Origin: Reyranella sp.
GTDB lineage: Bacteria > Pseudomonadota > Alphaproteobacteria > Reyranellales > Reyranellaceae
Length of the DNA stretch: 64,000 nucleotides
Reading direction: 5' to 3'
Assembly (NCBI RefSeq): GCF_017305915.1
Contig: NZ_JAFKJN010000030.1
Coordinates: forward strand, 1 to 64,000
Shown here piece by piece: positions 59,512-64,000 of the stretch; position 1 is the first letter of the stretch, and every line of letters begins with the position of its first letter. The position numbers and the translations under genes are program-made. The notes under the pieces were generated by a model. That model saw only the letters and a program-made list of their open reading frames with translations. It made no database searches and was not told the origin of the DNA.

Positions 59512-59538
59512 TTCGTGCGGGAAGGTGAAAACATTACA
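59512..59538 (-). promoter_or_regulatory. ECF-type promoter of the sigma/anti-sigma operon
   Basis: On the minus strand TGTAAT (59538-59533) and CGAA (59515-59512) are separated by 17 nt, ending 20 nt before the sigma-factor ATG. The divergent bufferin promoter has the same layout and spacing, so both are likely read by this ECF factor. Confidence 0.6.
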
Positions 59539-59560
59539 CGTCGAAAAAGGTCCTGCGCGG

Positions 59561-59587
59561 TGTAACGCCAGGGACATTTGCCGCGAA
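59561..59587 (+). promoter_or_regulatory. ECF-type promoter of the bufferin operon
   Basis: TGTAAC at 59561-59566 and CGAA at 59584-59587 are separated by 17 nt, 45 nt before the bufA2 ATG. GTAAC/CGAA elements are the kind recognised by SigF-type ECF factors. It mirrors the promoter at 59512-59538. Confidence 0.65.
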
Positions 59588-59632
59588 TGACCTCACGCGA
59601 GCCCAGGGCTCGTTCATTCAGGAGGTCTCTTC

Positions 59633-59866
59633 ATGAACTCGCGTACGCTGATCACCACGGCCGCCGCAATCTTCGCCGCCGGCAGCTTCGTCACCGCGGC
59701 CCACGCCGAGGGCGTGCACTGCGGCGGCACCAACGCCTGCAAGGGCCAGAGCGCCTGCAAGAGCGCGTCCAACGCTTGCAAGGGCCAGAACGCCTGCAAG
59801 GGCAAAGGCTTCACCGAAACGAGCACGTCGCTCGAATGCACCGCCAAGGGCGGCAAGGTCCTCTAG
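59633..59866 (+). CDS. bufA2: BufA2-type periplasmic bufferin (DUF2282) metallophore
   Basis: A 77-residue exported protein: signal peptide (LITTAAAIFAAGSFVTAAHA), then a core with six cysteines in repeating N/S-A-C-K-G-Q units (CGGTNACKGQSACK, NACKGQNACKGKG) and a final LECTAKGG. This is the bufferin pattern; bufferins are modified peptides that bind copper in the periplasm. AGGAGG lies upstream. The usual modification genes bufB (DUF692) and bufC do not follow; only a DoxX gene does. Probably under the divergent ECF factor. Confidence 0.88.
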   Translation: MNSRTLITTAAAIFAAGSFVTAAHAEGVHCGGTNACKGQSACKSASNACKGQNACKGKGFTETSTSLECTAKGGKVL

Positions 59867-59965
59867 CCGGTCCACGCGCCGTCCAACTCGACTCTCCCCG
59901 GCCGTCGAAAGAGGACTTCCCCCGAGGTCTGATTTCGACGGCCTGGTGCTTTCCGCGGGCTACAC

Positions 59966-60442
59966 ATGAACGCCATCGTCACCGTCTTCTATGACTGGTC
60001 GAGAACCGTCGCGAGCTACTTCACTTGGGCCGCGCCGCTGGCGGTGCGAATCACCGTCGGCTGGGTGTTCCTGTGGAGCGGCTGGAGCAAGCTCCAGGTC
60101 CTGCCGCGGATGGTCGAGAACTTCCGGGGCTGGGGCATTCCCTTTCCCGAGATCGTCACGCCTTTCGTTTCCGGCGTCGAGTTTGTGGGCGGCATCCTGC
60201 TCCTGCTCGGCCTTCTGACGCGCTTCGCCGCCGTCCCCATGATGATCGTCATGCTCGTGGCGATCGTCACGGCCAAATGGAGCGACGTCGATTCGCTGGA
60301 AACCCTCCTCGGCTTCGAGGAGGTGTCCTACTTCGTGATGTTCGCCTGGCTCCGGATCGCCGGCCCCGGGCCGGTGTCGCTCGACCATCTCGTGGTGAGG
60401 GCATTCCGGCCGAACGTGCCGGCGTCCTGCTACGGAGCCTGA
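59966..60442 (+). CDS. DoxX-family membrane protein (BufD-like)
   Basis: A 158-residue inner-membrane protein with four helices and the DoxX pattern LAVRITVGWVFLWSGWSKLQVLPRMVENFRGWGIPFPEIVTPFVSGVEFVGGILLLLGL (given here in part as seen). It follows bufA2 by 99 nt on the same strand. DoxX proteins appear in some bufferin operons, possibly in redox maturation. Its 3' end converges on the GST gene. Confidence 0.85.
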   Translation: MNAIVTVFYDWSRTVASYFTWAAPLAVRITVGWVFLWSGWSKLQVLPRMVENFRGWGIPFPEIVTPFVSGVEFVGGILLLLGLLTRFAAVPMMIVMLVAIVTAKWSDVDSLETLLGFEEVSYFVMFAWLRIAGPGPVSLDHLVVRAFRPNVPASCYGA

Positions 60443-60454
60443 CGACCCGGCCGG

Positions 60455-61162
60455 CTAGGACGCCGCTGCCGGATAGTTGGACGGGAAGAGCGCGCGTTTG
60501 GTTTCCTCGTCGACCTCTCGCTTGAAGGCATGGTCCTTGCCGACCGCCCGCGCCCGCGCCACCGCCGGCCGTGCGTCGATGCTTTTGAACCACCGTGCGA
60601 TGTTGGGGAACTTGGCCAGCGGATCGGCCTCGCCCTTCATCACGCGCGACGCCCGGTCGATCCAGCCCCAAGCCGACATGTCGGCGATGGTGTAGACGCC
60701 GCCGACGATGAACGGGCGGCCCGCCAGGTGATCTTCCAGCACCTGGTAGTGCCGCTCCGCCTCGCGCCGATAGCGGTTGCGCGCGTAGTCGAGCCCGTCG
60801 GGGGCCGCGAACTGGAAATGCACCGCCTGGCCGGAAAACGGCCCAAGACCGGAGGCAATGAAGAACAGCCAGGACAGCAGCTCGGGCCGGTCGCCGGGCG
60901 CGCCGATGTATTTCCCGGTCTTGTCGCCGAGATAGAGCAGGATGGCGCTGGAGTCGAACACCCTCGCTTCCTTCCCACCCGGGCCGTCCGTGTCGACGAT
61001 CGCCGGCACTTTGCCGTTGGGATTGATGGCGCGGAAGGCGGGCTTGTGCTGCTCGCCCTTGCTGGTGTCGACCGGCACGGTCTCATACGGCAACCCGGCT
61101 TCTTCCAGCAGCAGCGCGATCTTGGCCGGATTGGGCGTGGGATGGAAATAGAAGCGAATCAT
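60455..61162 (-). CDS. Glutathione S-transferase family protein
   Basis: A 235-residue GST of the YfcG/Nu-like type. The thioredoxin-fold N-terminus (FYFHPTPNPAKIALLLEEAGLPYE, NPNGKVPAIVDTDG, DSSAILLYLGDKTGKY) binds glutathione; the helical C-domain begins near LLSWLFFIASGLGPFSGQAVHF. ATG 61162 has AAGGA 6 nt upstream; ATG 61168 is too close. It is the last gene of a TetR-peroxiredoxin-GST operon, suggesting thiol-based detoxification. Confidence 0.88.
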   Translation of the reverse strand: MIRFYFHPTPNPAKIALLLEEAGLPYETVPVDTSKGEQHKPAFRAINPNGKVPAIVDTDGPGGKEARVFDSSAILLYLGDKTGKYIGAPGDRPELLSWLFFIASGLGPFSGQAVHFQFAAPDGLDYARNRYRREAERHYQVLEDHLAGRPFIVGGVYTIADMSAWGWIDRASRVMKGEADPLAKFPNIARWFKSIDARPAVARARAVGKDHAFKREVDEETKRALFPSNYPAAAS

Positions 61163-61211
61163 GTGCATTCCTTTCGACTTTTGCGGAAGCTGCTTCTCCG
61201 CCTTCAGCCCT

Positions 61212-61868
61212 TCAGCTCTCGACCACCTGGCGCAGCGCCTCGAGCGTCGTCTCCGGCTCGGGCCGGTACCGGTAATCCGGATCGGCCTGGACGAAGCGGA
61301 CGATGCCATCTCGGTCGACGACGAAGCGGGCCGGCACCGGCAGGCGCCACGACGGATCGCCGTTGCGGACCGCGAGATCGTTGCCGAAGCCGCGATAGAC
61401 CTCTCTCAGATCCTCGGGCAGCGTGAACGCGAGACCGAAAGATTCGGCGACCTCGCAATTCTTGTCCCAGACGATCGGGAAAACGAGCTTGTGCTTGGCG
61501 GCCATGTCTGCCGTGCGTTCCGGCAGCTCGGGCGAGATCACGACAAGCGAGGCCCCGAGGGCCGCGATGTCGGCGTATACGGTCTGCAGAGCCTCCAGCT
61601 CATGCCTGCAATAGGGTCACCACGACCCCCGGAAGAACGACAGCACCAGCGGCCCGCCGGCGAGCAGCTCGGTCGATGCGACCCGACGGCCATCGTGGTT
61701 GGCCAGCTCGAAAGCCGGCATGGGTTTGCCGACCAGCACGATGCGGTCGAGAATCCCGGATTTGCGAAGATCGTCCGTCGCGCGATGCATGATGGCCGCC
61801 CGCTCCGGCGGAATCCGGCCGACGCTCGCGGCGCGGGTAGCTGAAAGCTTGTCTGCCAGTGACATCAT
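61212..61868 (-). CDS. Peroxiredoxin-like (AhpC/TSA) protein with in-frame UGA: candidate selenoprotein
   Basis: One continuous frame of 218 codons is interrupted only by TGA at 61619-61617 (codon 84). The context is VLSFFRGSW-TGA-PYCRHELEALQ, exactly where relatives have W-C-P-Y-C, so TGA replaces the first redox cysteine. The downstream part is intact and conserved (ASLVVISPELPERTADMAAK, FVVDRDGIVRFVQADPDYRY). If read as selenocysteine it is a thiol peroxidase or oxidoreductase with a U-x-x-C site; otherwise it is a fresh nonsense mutant giving 83- and about 109-residue pieces. ATG overlaps the TetR stop by 4 nt, so the gene is in an intact operon. Confidence 0.6.
61585..61610 (-). promoter_or_regulatory. 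SECIS-like hairpin just after the in-frame UGA
   Basis: On the minus-strand RNA, UGCAG (61610-61606) pairs with CUGCA (61589-61585) and AGC (61600-61598) with GCU (61592-61590). This leaves an apical loop UGGAG and a 5-nt bulge on the 5' side. The loop begins 19 nt after the UGA and has G in its first two bases, which fits the loose bacterial SECIS description. The stem is short, and chance is possible. Confidence 0.35.
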
Positions 61869-62554
61869 CTACTCCTTGGTCGGCCCGTCGGTGACTTGCT
61901 CGTGCTGCCGGTGTCGAAGACGAGCCTTGGTGCGGAGGCTGATTTCCTGCTGCGTCGCGCTTCGGCCTGCGGCGGGTCGAGAAGGCGCAGCGCGGGCCGG
62001 GCGACGGCTTCGAGCGTTTCGCGATCGGGTCGCGTTCGCGCCAGAACGCGAATGCCCAGAAGCACGCCGAGCAGGTGGCGGGAGACTTCGGCGTCGTCGA
62101 GGTCGCCCGGGACCTGACAGGCTTTCTGCGCGGCCACGATGTTGCGCCGGAAGAAGTCGCGGATCTCGCCGAGGTAGCCCGCGACGACTTTGCCGATCCC
62201 GGCATCGTGCGGCGCAACGTCGAGCGCGGAGTTGACCAGCAAGCAGCCTTTGTGTTGGCGGTCCTTCAAGGACCGTTCGATGATCTCGGCGAAGAAGGCC
62301 TCGATCGCCTGCTTCGGCTGGCCGCCGGCCTCGAGCCTGGCGATGCGTTCGCGCGATGAACGGTCGGCGTAGCGCGCCAGAGCCTTGACGAACAGGCCGC
62401 GCTTGCCGCCATAGGCGTTGTAGAGGCTGGCGCCGCCAATCCCCATGCATAAGGCGAGATCGCGCACCGACGTTGCCTGGTAGCCGCGCGACCAGAAGCA
62501 ATCGACCGCGTCGTCGATGGCTTCCGTCTCGTCGAATTGCTTCCGGCGCCCCAT
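61865..62554 (-). CDS. TetR-family transcriptional regulator
   Basis: A 229-residue regulator starting at ATG 62554. The open frame continues upstream into IS630 sequence and is not part of the protein. The HTH is in DETEAIDDAVDCFWSRGYQATSVRDLALCMGIGGASLYNAYGGKRGLFVKAL; the rest is the ligand-binding helical domain with KGCLLVNSALDVAPHDAGIG. Its stop overlaps the peroxiredoxin-like start (ATGA), so it is first gene of its own target operon and probably autoregulated by an electrophile or thiol stress signal. Confidence 0.85.
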   Translation of the reverse strand: MGRRKQFDETEAIDDAVDCFWSRGYQATSVRDLALCMGIGGASLYNAYGGKRGLFVKALARYADRSSRERIARLEAGGQPKQAIEAFFAEIIERSLKDRQHKGCLLVNSALDVAPHDAGIGKVVAGYLGEIRDFFRRNIVAAQKACQVPGDLDDAEVSRHLLGVLLGIRVLARTRPDRETLEAVARPALRLLDPPQAEARRSRKSASAPRLVFDTGSTSKSPTGRPRSR

Positions 62555-62603
62555 TTCCCGACTAAAGCACGATTTTGGATCGATCGATACAAAAAACTGG
62601 AGC

Positions 62604-63180
62604 ACATTCCCGCCGCCCGCTTCGATGGCGTCCTTGATGTCGGCGACCTTATGGGCCAGCAGATTGTCCATGACGACGATATCGCCTGGCCGCAGGGCCG
62701 GCGCTAGCATCTGCTTGCACCAGGCGAGGAAGACCTCGCCATCCATCGGCTGGTCGATGAGCATCGGCGCGATGACCCCGGCAAGGGTCAATCCGCCGAC
62801 GAAGATGATGGTCTTCCAATGTCCGTGGGGAACCGCGGCGCGACAGCGTCGCCCTTTCGGGCCCACCCCGCGCCGCGCCGCGCCATCTTTGTCGATAGCC
62901 CGCTTTCGTCGATGAAGATCAGGCTCTCGGGGTCGAGATCGGCTTGCCGTTCAAGCCACGCCGCGCGCGCCGCCTTCACATCGGGGCGTTCCTGCTCGCT
63001 CGCGTGTGCCCTCTTTTTTGTGCGTCAGTTCGCGCCAGTCGAGGAACATCAAGACTGCCGTCCTGCAGATCCGGGCCCAGGTCCCTGCCGTCGAAATGCC
63101 GATCGAGAACCGGGCAGCCGCCTGGTGCGTCAACAGCCCCTCTTCAATCGCCGCTATCACCCGCTCGCATAGATCCAGTG
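62604..63180 (-). pseudogene. Decayed IS630-family transposase
   Basis: Three frames carry successive pieces. 63172-63060 reads VIAAIEEGLLTHQAAARFSI (HTH). 62979-62830 reads AWLERQADLDPESLIFIDESG with the first catalytic Asp. 62866-62604 reads HGHWKTIIFVGGLTLAGVIAP and GDIVVMDNLLAHKVADIKDA with the second. At least two frameshifts separate them, and the final catalytic Glu region is missing where the sequence passes into the TetR leader. The remnant may have brought or replaced the promoter of the TetR operon. Confidence 0.85.
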
Positions 63181-63183
63181 ATT

Positions 63184-63628
63184 AGGCTCGAGCCATGTCC
63201 GCTGGATTCCCAGCCAGCACACAGCCTGAATCACATCACTGCAGATTTGGGAGTCCTCAAGCCTGTAGCTCCGGATTCGGAGCCACCATCACCCGTTCAT
63301 ATTCGGACGATATCAGTGGCAAGTGCGCCCGCTGTGCAATGAAGGTCTCCGAGACGGCCACGGCCTCTATCGAAGTGTAGCTCAGTAAGGCGCGCGATGA
63401 TCCGGTGACGACGGGCGCGGGCATGCCGTGCAGCACCAGCCGGGTGCGCGCCCCAGGGACTACGACCCGCAGGCGAGGGCGCGAGCGCCGCGCCGCGGCT
63501 TGTCCCCCTTGCGCTACGTCAACCGCCCTAACTCTGCTCTAAGTCAGCGGTGGTAAATCTGTGACTAAGTCACATCGAGCTGTGATGGTTCGGCGTCGAC
63601 GACAAGAGATCGATTACCGGGGGAAATC
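63184..63628. other. Region without a recognised gene
   Basis: About 445 bp downstream of the IS630 remnant. A 61-codon plus-strand frame (63195-63380) has no family or ribosome-binding signal. The GC-rich part 63380-63530 shows no coding pattern. The TA-rich stretch 63535-63600 probably holds the promoter for the small gene at 63629. Confidence 0.4.
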
Positions 63629-63865
63629 ATGCCTGCATTCTTTGTGATCGCTGCCGTCGCCGGCGCTGTTGCGCTCGGATCGTCGGCTGCGAGTGTCGGG
63701 GCAAAGTCGAACAACGCACACCGCCAGGCCCCGGCCGACCGTCCGACGGCGGCGCTCATGGCGCCCGACTTCGACAGCGGCGCCTATGCCAGCGTCGCCG
63801 ACTGCCTGACGGCGGCGGCTCGAGTCCACGTGGACTTGGGCTCGTGTACCTCCGGCACGCAATGA
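63629..63865 (+). CDS. Small exported hypothetical protein
   Basis: A 78-residue frame from ATG 63629 with GGGGGAAAT upstream. It has a hydrophobic N-terminal helix (FFVIAAVAGAVALGSSAASV), probably a signal or anchor, and a short polar domain with two cysteines (SVADCLTAAARVHVDLGSCTSG). No family recognised. Confidence 0.5.
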   Translation: MPAFFVIAAVAGAVALGSSAASVGAKSNNAHRQAPADRPTAALMAPDFDSGAYASVADCLTAAARVHVDLGSCTSGTQ

Positions 63866-63933
63866 CGGCAGCCGCATTTCCGACGAGCTGCGCGCGGATG
63901 GCATAGCTGCGGGGCGCATGCGGCAGCCGCCGG

Positions 63934-64000
63934 TCACGCGGTCAGTTCGCGCTGCAGGCGGGCAACGTGCAGGACCGTCTTGGCCCGACCGGTCTGCTGG
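63934..64000 (-). CDS. Possible C-terminal end of a gene leaving the window
   Basis: On the minus strand the frame reads QQTGRAKTVLHVARLQRELTA and stops at 63936-63934. Only 21 codons are visible, so the product cannot be named and the frame may be fortuitous. Confidence 0.3.
   Translation of the reverse strand, partial: QQTGRAKTVLHVARLQRELTA

Noticed and set aside
61212..61868. Frameshift as explanation for the split peroxiredoxin-like gene
   Set aside because: Both halves are in the same frame, and only a single TGA separates them, so no frameshift is needed.
63195..63380. A 61-codon plus-strand frame after the IS630 remnant
   Set aside because: No ribosome-binding site or family; likely non-coding.

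Overview
The window is high-GC bacterial chromosome, most consistent with an alphaproteobacterium of the Rhizobiales/Rhodospirillales type. The evidence is a ChrB/ChrA locus with SOD partners, Bug-type solute-binding proteins, a cobalt nitrile hydratase, an NrsF/ECF sigma pair controlling a bufferin, and gene-end palindromic repeats. I cannot fix the genus. No rRNA, tRNA or CRISPR was recognised. The very long open frames antisense to real genes are GC artefacts.

Layout. 1-150: end of an insertion sequence next to a Co/Ni exporter (dmeF). 1.1-10.9 kb: a divergent chromate/oxidative-stress locus. The minus arm is chrB-chrA-SOD-beta-propeller. The plus arm is an SOD-rhodanese fusion, a ChrB-domain protein, a MATE pump, a beta-propeller, an ornithine-cyclodeaminase-like enzyme and a secreted protein. 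The arms look like mirrored paralogues around a 117-bp control region with four GTATC motifs. 10.9-16.1 kb: pirin and ABM monooxygenase, an outer-membrane channel, a LysR regulator and two isochorismatase-fold hydrolases. 16.2-23.3 kb: SDR, YkvA, a DMT exporter with acyl-CoA ligase, a Phd/VapC-type toxin-antitoxin pair, GNAT, LolA and an LLM flavoenzyme. 23.4-27.3 kb: two glycosyltransferase genes, the second a 984-residue fusion of GT2, NodS-like methyltransferase and NodB-like deacetylase. 27.3-29.7 kb: cobalt nitrile hydratase alpha, beta and activator, then a nitroreductase, all with 4-nt overlaps. 29.9-39.8 kb: two Bug proteins and a catabolic set (kinase plus class III aminotransferase, metallo-lactonase, amidohydrolase, 2-hydroxyacid dehydrogenase, CitE-type lyase, class III CoA-transferase). 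40.9-48.9 kb: an orphan OmpR regulator, a CusA/CzcA-type RND tripartite pump and two envelope proteins. 49-55 kb: a repeat-rich accessory stretch. It holds IS256 end fragments, a MITE-like element, an isomerase, an adenylate cyclase with TPRs and small ABM-like/DUF1330 proteins. 55-60.4 kb: a fused SecDF, anti-sigma NrsF, an ECF sigma factor, a BufA2-type bufferin and DoxX. 60.5-63.2 kb: a TetR-peroxiredoxin-GST operon abutting a decayed IS630 element.

The strongest unusual signal is the peroxiredoxin-like gene at 61212-61868. Its frame is intact except for one TGA exactly where the first cysteine of a W-C-P-Y-C redox motif belongs, and a bacterial-SECIS-like hairpin follows. This makes it a candidate selenoprotein, with a recent nonsense mutation as the alternative. 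Other notable signals are a three-copy, 123-126-bp double-hairpin repeat with compensatory changes whose TAG ends form stop codons of flanking genes; a matched pair of divergent ECF-type promoters (TGTAAY-N17-CGAA); two same-orientation IS256 left ends about 4.2 kb apart, one of which supplies the C-terminus of SecDF; and relics of duplicated genes.
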